From: Agrobacterium cucumeris
GTDB lineage: Bacteria > Pseudomonadota > Alphaproteobacteria > Rhizobiales > Rhizobiaceae
Length of the DNA stretch: 64,000 bases
Reading direction: 5' to 3'
Assembly (NCBI RefSeq): GCF_030036535.1
Contig: NZ_CP080388.1
Span: forward strand, 2,041,001 to 2,105,000
The notes beneath the pieces were generated by a model, which worked only from the letters and a program-made list of their open reading frames with translations, was not told where the DNA came from and did no database searches. Shown piece after piece: positions 1 to 6,893 of this stretch. The first letter of the stretch is position 1. Each line of letters starts with the position of its first letter. The position numbers and the translations under genes are program-made.

Positions 1-92
1 AAGAGACGGATGTGGTGATGGGCGCTTCCTTCGACCCGACGCTGGACGGTGCTTTCAAGATCTCCGTCGTGGCCACCGGTCTGCGCAACTGA
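1..92 (+). CDS. ftsZ: FtsZ-family cell division GTPase, C-terminal fragment
   Basis: Only the last 29 codons are present (codons begin at base 3, TGA at 90-92). The peptide reads ETDVVMGASFDPTLDGAFKI followed by SVVATGLRN and stop, which matches the last strand of the FtsZ globular domain (the family pattern is GAxxDxxLxGxxxxSVVATG). FtsZ polymerises into the division ring. The protein stops directly after this strand, so it has neither the long linker nor the C-terminal peptide that binds FtsA and other partners. Such tail-less copies are known as accessory ftsZ genes in rhizobia and agrobacteria; that this is one is an inference from a short fragment. The upstream part lies outside the window. 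Confidence 0.8.
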   Translation, partial: ETDVVMGASFDPTLDGAFKISVVATGLRN

Positions 93-131
93 GGCGCAGC
101 TACAGCGACAGGGAGTTATGGGGGAGTACGA

Positions 132-276
132 CGGTGCGGCTCGTTTCTTCTCCCCGCCGGGGAGAAGGTGGCCCGAAGGGTCGGATGAGGGGGCAGCGTT
201 GCCGAATATCTCTACCCTTGCCCCCTCATCCCGCTGCCGCGACCTTCTCCCCGGACGGGGAGAAGAAACAGGCGGC
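132..276. repeat. RIME1-like rhizobial intergenic repeat, copy 1
   Basis: Two palindromes face each other. The left one is TTCTCCCCGCCGGGGAGAA followed by GGTGGCCCGAAGGG, and the right one ends in CTTCTCCCC-n-GGGGAGAAGAAACA. GGATGAGGGGGC on the left pairs with GCCCCCTCATCC on the right. The same arrangement recurs at 10941-11084 with a diverged centre. This is the pattern of the RIME1 mosaic repeats described in Rhizobium and relatives. It lies between the ftsZ end and the terminator at 350, so it is probably in the ftsZ 3' untranslated region. Confidence 0.8.
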
Positions 277-349
277 GCGCTCCCCGTTCCACGATAAACT
301 AAGCGGCGACATTTTATAAACAGCGTACACGCCACAAACCGAACAATTA

Positions 350-393
350 AAAGCCGTCGCGGGTAATTTTCGTGACGGCTTTTTGTTGTTTTT
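350..393 (+). terminator. Rho-independent terminator
   Basis: AAAGCCGTC (350-358) pairs with GACGGCTTT (374-382) and is followed by a T-rich run (TTTTGTTGTTTTT). It most likely ends the ftsZ transcript, about 260 bases after its stop, with the RIME repeat in between. Confidence 0.8.
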
Positions 394-470
394 GAACAAT
401 TATTCCGCCATTCGGGGAGGCGGGGTTGCAACGCGTCGTTGATAACGAAAAAAGATAATAGTACTCTTTA

Positions 471-480
471 TGTCGACAAG
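471..480. promoter_or_regulatory. Putative GntR operator upstream of its own gene
   Basis: TGTCGACAAG matches eight central bases of the perfect palindrome TTGTCGACAA found at 1204-1213 upstream of the next gene. Both fit the TnGT-nn-ACnA form common for FCD-type GntR regulators. It overlaps the region just before the ribosome binding site, which would suit autorepression. Confidence 0.5.
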
Positions 481-492
481 AAGGATTTGGTT

Positions 493-1191
493 ATGACGGA
501 TATAATTGCTTCTGCCGAGCGCAAGCGCGGCTCCGGCGTAAAGATGGTCTATGATCTGCTGCGCGACGAGATTCTCGATCTGGTCCTGCCGCCGGGAAGC
601 CCCATTGACGAGGTGCAGCTTGCCGAACGATTCAAGATGTCGCGCACGCCGATCCGTGAGGCGCTGGTGCGGCTTTCGGGCGAGGGGCTGATCGATACGC
701 TGCCGAACCGGTCGACCATGGTGTCGAATATCGACTTCCTCAACATGCACACCTATTTCGATGCGCTGGTGCTGATGTACCGGGTCACCACCCAGCTTGC
801 GGCACAATATCATCGCCCCGAGGATCTGGCCGGAATCCGCGCCCACAATGCGGAATTCGCCATTGCGGTGGAAGAGCAGAATGCGCTGGCGATGATTTCC
901 ACCAATGCAGCCCTTCACCTTTCCATCGCCGAGGCAGGCCGAAACCCCTATTTCACCAGCCTGTTCAAGCGCCTGCTGGATGAGGGACGGCGCATTCTGA
1001 GGCTTTATTATCAGTCTTATGAGGATCGTCTGCCGAAGCGTTTCGTCCATGATCACGATGCAATGATCGCCGCCATCGCCGCCCGCGATATCGCCCTTTC
1101 CGAAAAACTGGCGCGTGAACATGCCGAACAGATCGTGCAGCAGGTGCAGAAATTGCTGGTGCGGAATGAGCGGCTGGAAATAAATCTGTAG
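493..1191 (+). CDS. GntR-family transcriptional regulator, FCD (FadR) subfamily
   Basis: A 232-residue DNA-binding regulator. The N-terminal winged helix-turn-helix spans roughly residues 16-80 and includes the motif QLAERFKMSRTPIREALVRL. The all-helical FCD effector domain (about 90-225) keeps the Asp and His pattern expected for metal or ligand binding (FDALVLM, ALHLSIAEAG, DHDAMIAAI, REHAEQIV). The ATG at 493 was chosen because AAGGA (481-485) lies 7 bases before it; a start at 439 has no such site. It precedes the DapA-like gene by 109 bases, and similar palindromes lie before both genes, so it probably controls itself and this catabolic locus. The ligand is likely a hydroxyproline or an intermediate, by context only. 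Confidence 0.85.
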   Translation: MTDIIASAERKRGSGVKMVYDLLRDEILDLVLPPGSPIDEVQLAERFKMSRTPIREALVRLSGEGLIDTLPNRSTMVSNIDFLNMHTYFDALVLMYRVTTQLAAQYHRPEDLAGIRAHNAEFAIAVEEQNALAMISTNAALHLSIAEAGRNPYFTSLFKRLLDEGRRILRLYYQSYEDRLPKRFVHDHDAMIAAIAARDIALSEKLAREHAEQIVQQVQKLLVRNERLEINL

Positions 1192-1203
1192 CTTGTCGAT
1201 TTC

Positions 1204-1213
1204 TTGTCGACAA
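1204..1213. promoter_or_regulatory. Putative GntR operator before the DapA-like gene
   Basis: TTGTCGACAA is a perfect 10-bp palindrome in the 109-base gap between the GntR gene and the DapA-like gene. A half-copy CTTGTCGA lies immediately upstream (1192-1199). It matches the site at 471-480. Confidence 0.55.
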
Positions 1214-1300
1214 ATAAAATACAAGATAGTAATGTCCTTGTTGAAAGGGTGGCGCATAGCTGCGTCCATTCCTGAGAACCATGTGCCTTAGGAGCTAATA

Positions 1301-2266
1301 ATGACGGCCAGCATTTTTTCCGGCGTGATTCCCGCCTTGATGACCCCCTGCAAGGATGATCGCACTCCTGATTTTGATGCGCTTGTGCGCAAGGGCAAGG
1401 AACTGATCGCCGATGGCATGTCGGCCGTCGTTTATTGCGGTTCCATGGGCGACTGGCCGCTTCTCACCGATGAGCAGCGCATGGAAGGCGTGGAGCGTCT
1501 GGTCAAGGCTGGCATCCCTGTTATCGTCGGCACCGGCGCGGTGAACACGGCGTCTGCCGTGGCGCATGCCGCGCATGCCCAGAAGGTTGGCGCCAAGGGC
1601 CTGATGGTTATCCCCCGCGTCCTGTCTCGCGGTTCGGTCATCGCGGCGCAGAAGGCGCACTTCAAGGCCATTCTCTCGGCCGCTCCTGAAATTCCGGCCG
1701 TTATCTACAACAGCCCCTATTACGGTTTCGCCACCCGCGCCGATCTCTTCTTCGCGTTACGCGCCGAACACAAGAACCTGATTGGTTTCAAGGAATTCGG
1801 CGGCCCGGCTGATATGCGTTATGCAGCTGAAAACATCACCAGCCGCGATGATGAAGTGACCCTGATGATCGGTGTCGATACCGCCGTTTTCCACGGTTTC
1901 GTCAACTGCGGTGCAACCGGCGCCATCACCGGCATCGGCAACGTGCTGCCGAAGGAAGTCATTCATCTCTGCAAGCTGTCGCAGGCCGCTGCCAAGGGTG
2001 ATGCGGATGCCCGCAGCCGCGCGCTGGAACTGGAGCAGGCGCTGGCCATACTCTCCTCCTTTGATGAAGGTCCGGATCTGGTTCTTTATTTCAAGCACAT
2101 GATGGTGCTGAAGGGCGACAGGGAATACACGCTGCATTTCAACGAAACCGATGCCCTGACGGACAGCCAGCGCGGTTATGTCGAGGCGCAGTTCAAGCTG
2201 TTCAACAGCTGGTATGCCGACTGGAGCAAGCTTCCGGGTGCCGTTCAGACCTGCAAGGCTGCCTGA
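1301..2266 (+). CDS. DapA-family lyase, candidate 4-hydroxy-pyrroline-2-carboxylate deaminase
   Basis: A 321-residue class I aldolase-fold protein of the dihydrodipicolinate synthase/N-acetylneuraminate lyase family. Lys164 in LIGFKEFGG is the expected Schiff-base lysine and Tyr136 in IYNSPYYG the expected catalytic tyrosine. The diaminopimelate role is unlikely in this setting. In bacterial hydroxyproline breakdown a DapA homologue converts 1-pyrroline-4-hydroxy-2-carboxylate to 2-oxoglutarate semialdehyde, and the adjacent FAD oxidase could make that substrate, so this is the favoured role. No semialdehyde dehydrogenase is visible nearby. The ATG follows TTAGGAGC. A strong terminator begins 18 bases after the stop. 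Confidence 0.75.
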   Translation: MTASIFSGVIPALMTPCKDDRTPDFDALVRKGKELIADGMSAVVYCGSMGDWPLLTDEQRMEGVERLVKAGIPVIVGTGAVNTASAVAHAAHAQKVGAKGLMVIPRVLSRGSVIAAQKAHFKAILSAAPEIPAVIYNSPYYGFATRADLFFALRAEHKNLIGFKEFGGPADMRYAAENITSRDDEVTLMIGVDTAVFHGFVNCGATGAITGIGNVLPKEVIHLCKLSQAAAKGDADARSRALELEQALAILSSFDEGPDLVLYFKHMMVLKGDREYTLHFNETDALTDSQRGYVEAQFKLFNSWYADWSKLPGAVQTCKAA

Positions 2267-2283
2267 GATATTGCTGCTGCGAA

Positions 2284-2312
2284 AAAAAGGCCCGCAACTG
2301 CGGGCCTTTTTT
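2284..2312 (+). terminator. Rho-independent terminator, probably bidirectional
   Basis: GGCCCGCA pairs with TGCGGGCC, preceded by a run of A and followed by a run of T. It ends the DapA-like transcript and, on the other strand, could end the reductase transcript from 3589. A near-identical hairpin recurs at 2508-2532. Confidence 0.85.
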
Positions 2313-2340
2313 GCATGTGATGAGGTTTGATGCCTTTCCT

Positions 2341-2456
2341 CCGTCATGCCGGACTAGATCCGGCATCCAGCCACGGCGCGTCTGCGCCGTGAAAGAGTCT
2401 TCCGCGATCAAGGACTTGATCGCGCGCTGGACCCCGGATCAAGTCCGGGGTGACGG
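2341..2456. repeat. Mosaic palindromic element with long terminal inverted repeats
   Basis: The element starts CCGTCA and ends TGACGG. Its outer 23 bases on each side form a near-perfect inverted pair (left core GCCGGACTAGATCCGG, right core CCGGATCAAGTCCGGG). Inside are four hairpins: ATGCCGGA/TCCGGCAT (2346-2366), CACGGCGC/GCGCCGTG (2372-2391), CGCGATCA/TGATCGCG (2403-2424) and CCCCGGA/TCCGGGG (2432-2450). No coding sequence. It sits between two convergent genes and resembles dispersed palindromic repeats of alphaproteobacteria; a MITE-like origin is possible. Confidence 0.7.
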
Positions 2457-2507
2457 AGCGGGTATGCTATGCAGTCGCAAAAAACGCTGAGTGACGTTGT
2501 TGCCATG

Positions 2508-2532
2508 AGGCCCGCAATTGCGGGCCTTTTTT
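2508..2532 (+). terminator. Second copy of the GGCCCGCA hairpin terminator
   Basis: AGGCCCGCAATTGCGGGCCT followed by TTTTTT, differing from the hairpin at 2289 in one loop base. The T run is on the plus strand although the nearest gene (ending at 2552) is on the minus strand. It therefore ends read-through from the left rather than the neighbouring gene. Confidence 0.65.
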
Positions 2533-2551
2533 CATTTCCACATCCAAATGG

Positions 2552-3589
2552 TCAGGAGACTGCGTCCAGACCCTTCTCCAGCAAACGGTCGAGCCCGGCC
2601 ATTTCAGCGGCGGTGAGCGTAATGCCTTCGCTCTCGGATTTGGCGCGCGCCGCAAAGCGGCGGCCGGAGGGCAGGCGGGCGCCCTGGCCGATGATGGCGT
2701 CAAACAGCACTTCCGCGCGCTGGAAGGGGTCGCCCGGGCGGCCCTTGGCGAAGGCTTCCGGAGAAAATGCGACGATCAATTCGCCATGGGTCGGCGCAAG
2801 TGTTGTCGTGCCGAGGAAATCGAGGGCTTCGGGGCTGGTCAGGTCACCGATCATGATGCCGGCAAGAAGTTCGATCATGGTGCCGATCGCCGATCCCTTG
2901 TGACCACCAAAAGGCAGCATGGAGCCGGCAAGCGCGGCTTCCGGGTCGGTCGTCGGCTTACCTTCGGCGTCCAGCGCCCATCCTTCCGGCAGGGATTTGC
3001 CGGCGCGCCGGTGCAGTTCGATTTCGCCGCGCGCCGCAACCGACGTGGCAAAATCGAAGACATAAGGTGAGGTGTCCTTGCGCGGCCAGCCGAAAGCGAA
3101 GGGGTTGGTGCCAAGCAGTGGTTTGCTGCCGCCGGTGGGGGCAACGGTGGAGTAGCTGGGGCACATCACCAGTCCAGCGAGGCCATTCGATGTCAGCCCC
3201 TCAACCTCCGGCCAGAGCGCCGAGAAATGCGTGCAGTCATTGATGACGAGTGCGGCAATGCCCGAACGTTTCGCCCGCTCTACAAGAACCGGCAGGCCCA
3301 GTTCGAAGGCGGGATTGGCAAAGCCGCCATTGGCGTTGACTTTGACAATCGCCGTGCCGTCGTCCTCAGCCACATCAGGGATCGCGTCGGGCTTCACCTT
3401 GCCGGCCTTGACGGTGCGCAACGCGCCTTCGATGCGGTAGATGCCGTGCGATTTGCAGGCGTCGCGTTCACCGGCGGTGATGACGCGGGCAAGCGCCCCC
3501 GACTGCACCTCATTCAGCCCCGCCTTGCGGAAAATTTCTTCAATCCGCTTTGAAAGCGCATCAATGGTCAGGGTGGTGGCGTCGCTCAT
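2552..3589 (-). CDS. LDH2/MDH2-family oxidoreductase, candidate pyrroline-2-carboxylate reductase
   Basis: A 345-residue NAD(P)-dependent enzyme of the YbiC/LDH2 malate/lactate dehydrogenase family. The family motif with the catalytic histidine is seen as CKSHGIYRI (Ser47-His48-Gly49), and LLGTNPFAFGWP and LPFGGHKGSAI are further family blocks. Members of this family in hydroxyproline loci reduce 1-pyrroline-2-carboxylate to L-proline. That product is what an aconitase X type cis-3-hydroxyproline dehydratase (8148-9857) would supply. The start was set at 3589 because GGAGG at 3600-3596 is 6 bases away; a second ATG at 3592 is too close, and a longer frame to 3913 has no support. Divergent from the ABC importer. 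Confidence 0.75.
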   Translation of the reverse strand: MSDATTLTIDALSKRIEEIFRKAGLNEVQSGALARVITAGERDACKSHGIYRIEGALRTVKAGKVKPDAIPDVAEDDGTAIVKVNANGGFANPAFELGLPVLVERAKRSGIAALVINDCTHFSALWPEVEGLTSNGLAGLVMCPSYSTVAPTGGSKPLLGTNPFAFGWPRKDTSPYVFDFATSVAARGEIELHRRAGKSLPEGWALDAEGKPTTDPEAALAGSMLPFGGHKGSAIGTMIELLAGIMIGDLTSPEALDFLGTTTLAPTHGELIVAFSPEAFAKGRPGDPFQRAEVLFDAIIGQGARLPSGRRFAARAKSESEGITLTAAEMAGLDRLLEKGLDAVS

Positions 3590-3630
3590 CATGATCCTCC
3601 GATATCGGCTCGCACATCTTGAATACATAA

Positions 3631-3640
3631 AGTATACAAA
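3631..3640. promoter_or_regulatory. Putative operator, left copy of an inverted pair
   Basis: AGTATACAAA lies 42 bases upstream of the reductase start. Its exact reverse complement, TTTGTATACT, is at 3871-3880 upstream of the binding-protein gene. Each core (GTATAC) is itself a palindrome of the kind bound by FCD-type GntR proteins. Confidence 0.45.
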
Positions 3641-3870
3641 GGCATGTCTATTGCAACTCGTCTTTTCGGTGAAGTGCCGCGAAAGCGTAAATCGGTACCG
3701 AAGATACAGAGTTTTCAGTTTTTGTGACGGTTTCCTCTTCCCTCTCATTCGCGGGCGGGCCGCAGCACTCGCTTTGGCGCAAGTCCTTGGGCTGAAAAGA
3801 GACTTTTCTTCAGGATCCCGCGCAGCCACCCATGCGGCAAATCCCGATTGTTCGCAGCTGCAAAATTCTT

Positions 3871-3880
3871 TTTGTATACT
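3871..3880. promoter_or_regulatory. Putative operator, right copy of the inverted pair
   Basis: TTTGTATACT is the exact reverse complement of 3631-3640 and lies 88 bases before the binding-protein start. The rest of the 378-base divergent intergenic region (3590-3967) shows no gene I can support. Confidence 0.45.
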
Positions 3881-3967
3881 AGTTGTATTTTTATGTTGAT
3901 TTATCGGCCCCATAGGGAAATAGTGACCGCGCCTTCAACGGCAGACCAATTGTGGGAGCAATCAAGA

Positions 3968-4774
3968 ATGAAAAAATCGGTCATCATCGCCAGCCTTCTG
4001 GCCGCTACTTCCGTTATCACGCCGGCCAAGGCCGACAAGCTTGACGACATCATTTCCGCCGGTACGCTGCGTTGCGCCGTCGTGCTCGATTTCCCGCCCA
4101 TGGGTTCGCGTGACGACGCAAACAACCCTGTTGGCTTCGACGTCGATTATTGCAACGATCTCGCCAAGGCGCTCGGCGTCACGGCTGAAATCGTCGAAAC
4201 GCCGTTTCCCGAACGTATTCCGGCACTAATGTCGGGCCGCGTCGATGTCGGTGTTGCCTCGACCTCCGATACGCTGGAGCGCGCCAAGACGGTCGGCATG
4301 ACCGTGCCTTATTTCGCTTTCGAAATGGCTGTCACCGCCAACGACAAGTCGGGCATCAAGTCCTTCGAGGACATGAAGGGCAAGACGGTCGGCGCAACCG
4401 CCGGCACGTTCGAAGCCATCGCGCTTGAAAAGTCGGTCAAGGAGTGGGGAACCGGCGAGTTCCGTCCTTACCAGACGCAGGCCGACGTTTTCCTCGCGCT
4501 GAGTCAGGGCCAGATCGACGCCACCGTTTCCACCTCCACGGTCGCGCAGTCCAACGTCAAGGGCGGCAAGTTCGCCGGTATCTCGGTTGTCGGCAAGGCG
4601 CCCTATGATATCGATTACGTCGCGCTCTTCACCAACCGTGATGAATATGGGCTCATCAACTACCTGAACCTCTTCATCAACCAGCAGGTTCGCACCGGCC
4701 GTTACGCCGAACTCTATGAAAAATGGGTTGGCGGCGAAGTTCCCTCGCTCACCGTCAACGGCGTTTATCGCTAA
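3968..4774 (+). CDS. Periplasmic amino-acid-binding protein of a polar amino acid ABC importer
   Basis: A 268-residue family 3 solute-binding protein. Residues 1-22 form a signal peptide ending PAKA before DKLDDI. The mature part begins in the usual way for the family (AGTLRCAVVLDFPPMGSRD) and carries the conserved NPVGFDVDYCNDLAKALG block. It captures a substrate in the periplasm for the permeases at 4847 and 5525. Given the downstream FAD oxidase, aconitase X and racemase-family genes, the substrate is probably a hydroxyproline or a related imino acid (inference). The ATG at 3968 was preferred over upstream in-frame starts because it immediately precedes the signal peptide and has GGGAG upstream. 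Confidence 0.9.
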   Translation: MKKSVIIASLLAATSVITPAKADKLDDIISAGTLRCAVVLDFPPMGSRDDANNPVGFDVDYCNDLAKALGVTAEIVETPFPERIPALMSGRVDVGVASTSDTLERAKTVGMTVPYFAFEMAVTANDKSGIKSFEDMKGKTVGATAGTFEAIALEKSVKEWGTGEFRPYQTQADVFLALSQGQIDATVSTSTVAQSNVKGGKFAGISVVGKAPYDIDYVALFTNRDEYGLINYLNLFINQQVRTGRYAELYEKWVGGEVPSLTVNGVYR

Positions 4775-4789
4775 TCAGGACTTTTCGTA

Positions 4790-4818
4790 AACGGCGCGGT
4801 CAAAATGATCGCGCCGTT
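4790..4818 (+). promoter_or_regulatory. Intercistronic hairpin between binding-protein and permease genes
   Basis: AACGGCGCG pairs with CGCGCCGTT around a short loop. There is no T run, so it looks like an mRNA-stabilising or attenuating stem rather than a full terminator. It lies 16 bases after the binding-protein stop. Confidence 0.6.
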
Positions 4819-4846
4819 GAACGTTTCTGAAAAGGCGGGACGCTTA

Positions 4847-5512
4847 ATGTTCAACTATACATTCCACTGGAATCAGGCGCTGAAGGCTTTGCCGCAGCTT
4901 CTGGACGGTGCGGTGGTAACGCTGCAGATCGCCCTTCTGTCGATGGTGATCGGTCTTACCTTCGCCATCCTGCTGACGCTGTTCCGGCTGTCCGGCAACC
5001 GCGTTCTCGGCGCTTTGGCCTCCGTCTGGGTGGAGGTTGCCCGCAACACGCCGGCACTGTTCCAGATTTACATGGCCCATTTCGGGCTTGGCAATTTCGG
5101 CATCCACCTCAGCCCCTATACCGCGCTTCTGGTCGGTATCGCGTTTAACAATGCCGGTTATCTGGCAGAGAATTTCCGCGGTGCGCTGAAAGCCATACCG
5201 GATACGCAGACACGGTCGGGCCGTTCGCTTGGCATGACCTCGATGCAGACTTTCCGGCTGATCATCCTGCCGCAGATGCTGCGCGTGGCTTTCCTGCCCG
5301 CAACCAACCAGATGGTCTGGGCGATCCTCATGACCTCGCTCGGTGTCACGGTCGGCATGAACACGGATCTCGCCGGCGTCACACAGGCGCTCAATGCGCG
5401 CTCGTTCCGCACCTTTGAATTCTTCGCGCTCGCCGCGGTCATCTATTACGTGATCGCCAAGATCGTCACGCTCGCCGCCAGATTGCTGGCCTGGCGTCTG
5501 TTCCGTTACTGA
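4847..5512 (+). CDS. Polar amino acid ABC transporter permease 1 (HisM/HisQ type)
   Basis: A 221-residue inner-membrane permease with several hydrophobic segments, the first at about residues 20-45. The cytoplasmic EAA loop that contacts the ATPase is visible as GRSLGMTSMQTFRLIILPQ. Length and motif fit the HisMQ family, in which two homologous permeases form the channel; the partner begins 13 bases after this stop. The ATG at 4847 is preceded by AAGGCGGGA. An upstream in-frame start at 4805 would overlap the hairpin at 4790-4818. Confidence 0.9.
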   Translation: MFNYTFHWNQALKALPQLLDGAVVTLQIALLSMVIGLTFAILLTLFRLSGNRVLGALASVWVEVARNTPALFQIYMAHFGLGNFGIHLSPYTALLVGIAFNNAGYLAENFRGALKAIPDTQTRSGRSLGMTSMQTFRLIILPQMLRVAFLPATNQMVWAILMTSLGVTVGMNTDLAGVTQALNARSFRTFEFFALAAVIYYVIAKIVTLAARLLAWRLFRY

Positions 5513-5524
5513 GAGAGGTGCGCC

Positions 5525-6178
5525 ATGTTTGAAACCGCTCTCACCTGGAGTGATCTCGCCTTCCTGGCCAAGGGTGCCGGCATGACGCTTGCCGTCACCG
5601 CCGTCGCCGTCACGGCAGGCACCCTGATGGGGATCATCTTCGGTATCATTCGTTTCCAGTTCGGTCCCTATTGGTCGCTGCCGCTGACCTTCGTGCTGGA
5701 TATTTTCCGCTCCGTACCGCTGCTCATCCAGCTGGTTCTCGGCAATGCCTTCCAGTCGATCGCCAAGCTCGGCTGGCCGCCATTCACCACCTCCTGCGTG
5801 GTGCTGTCGCTTTATACGGCAGCCTATTGCACCGAGATCGTGCGCGGCGGTATCGACGCCGTGCCGTCCAATACGCGCCGTGCCTGCCGCTCACTCGGCA
5901 TGACATGGTCGCAGGACATGCGCTACATCGTCCTGCCGCTCGCCACCCGCGTCTCGTTGCCGTCCTGGATCGGACTGACGCTCGGTGTCATGAAGGATTC
6001 GGCCCTGGTGCTTTGGCTTGGCCTCATCGAGCTTTTGCGCGCCTCGCAAATCCTCGTTACCCGCCTGCAGGAACCGCTGACCATCCTGATGATCTGCGGC
6101 GCCATCTACTTCCTTATCAGCTTCCCCATCGCCCGTTTCGGCGGGTATCTCGAAAGACGGTGGTCCCCCAATGATTGA
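5525..6178 (+). CDS. Polar amino acid ABC transporter permease 2 (HisM/HisQ type)
   Basis: A 217-residue multi-spanning inner-membrane protein, homologous in layout to the preceding permease. Its EAA loop reads CRSLGMTWSQDMRYIVLPLA. AGAGAGGTG lies just before the ATG. The last eight bases overlap the ATPase gene, indicating translational coupling. Confidence 0.9.
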   Translation: MFETALTWSDLAFLAKGAGMTLAVTAVAVTAGTLMGIIFGIIRFQFGPYWSLPLTFVLDIFRSVPLLIQLVLGNAFQSIAKLGWPPFTTSCVVLSLYTAAYCTEIVRGGIDAVPSNTRRACRSLGMTWSQDMRYIVLPLATRVSLPSWIGLTLGVMKDSALVLWLGLIELLRASQILVTRLQEPLTILMICGAIYFLISFPIARFGGYLERRWSPND

Positions 6179-6893
6179 GATCGAAAACGTCCGCAAATCC
6201 TTCGGCCCGCTGGAGGTTCTGAAAGGGATCAACCTCACCGTCAACAAGGGCGAGGTCGTCACCATCATCGGCGGTTCCGGTTCCGGCAAATCGACGCTGC
6301 TCACCTGCATCAACGGCCTCGAGCCGATCGACAGCGGCAAGATCGTCATCGACGGCACGGAAGTGCATGCCAAATCGACCGACCTCAACAAGCTGCGCCG
6401 CAAGGTCGGCATCGTTTTCCAGCAATGGAACGCCTTTCCGCATCTGACGGTGCTTGAAAACGTCATGCTGGCGCCGCGCAAGGTTCTTGGCATCTCGAAG
6501 GAGCAGGCGGAGGAGATCGCGGTCAAGCAATTGACCCATGTGGGCCTTGCCGAAAAGCTGAAGGTCTATCCGAACCGCATGTCGGGCGGCCAGCAGCAGC
6601 GTATGGCGATTGCCCGCGCGCTTGCCATGTCGCCGGAATATATGCTGTTCGACGAAGTCACCTCGGCGCTGGACCCGATGCTGGTGGGCGAAGTGCTCGA
6701 TACGCTGAAGATGCTGGCGGATGAAGGCATGACGATGATCTGCGTCACCCATGAAATGGCGTTTGCTCGTGATGTCTCCAACCGCGTCGCCTTCTTTCAT
6801 CAAGGCGTGATGGCGGAAATCGGCACGCCGGACCAGCTGTTCGGCGCGCCGCAGCATGCCGAAACGCAAAAGTTCCTGGCGAGCGTGCGGTAA
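6171..6893 (+). CDS. Polar amino acid ABC transporter ATP-binding protein
   Basis: A 240-residue ABC ATPase that powers the importer. Walker A is GGSGSGKST (residues 34-42), followed by the Q-loop (VGIVFQQWNAF), the signature MSGGQQQRMAIARAL, Walker B YMLFDEVTSALD and the switch histidine in VTHEMAFA. Length and the QQWNAFPHLT block match the HisP/GlnQ family. The gene overlaps the permease by eight bases and its stop codon overlaps the oxidase start by one base. Confidence 0.93.
   Translation: MIEIENVRKSFGPLEVLKGINLTVNKGEVVTIIGGSGSGKSTLLTCINGLEPIDSGKIVIDGTEVHAKSTDLNKLRRKVGIVFQQWNAFPHLTVLENVMLAPRKVLGISKEQAEEIAVKQLTHVGLAEKLKVYPNRMSGGQQQRMAIARALAMSPEYMLFDEVTSALDPMLVGEVLDTLKMLADEGMTMICVTHEMAFARDVSNRVAFFHQGVMAEIGTPDQLFGAPQHAETQKFLASVR

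Noticed and set aside
49..319. Two short plus-strand frames after the ftsZ end
   Set aside because: They lie entirely in the RIME repeat and its borders; the repeat recurs at 10941 without a conserved frame.
3590..3913. N-terminal extension of the LDH2-type reductase to 3913
   Set aside because: The extra 108 residues do not resemble the family and would cover the promoter and both AGTATACAAA-type sites; GGAGG near 3600 supports the start at 3589.
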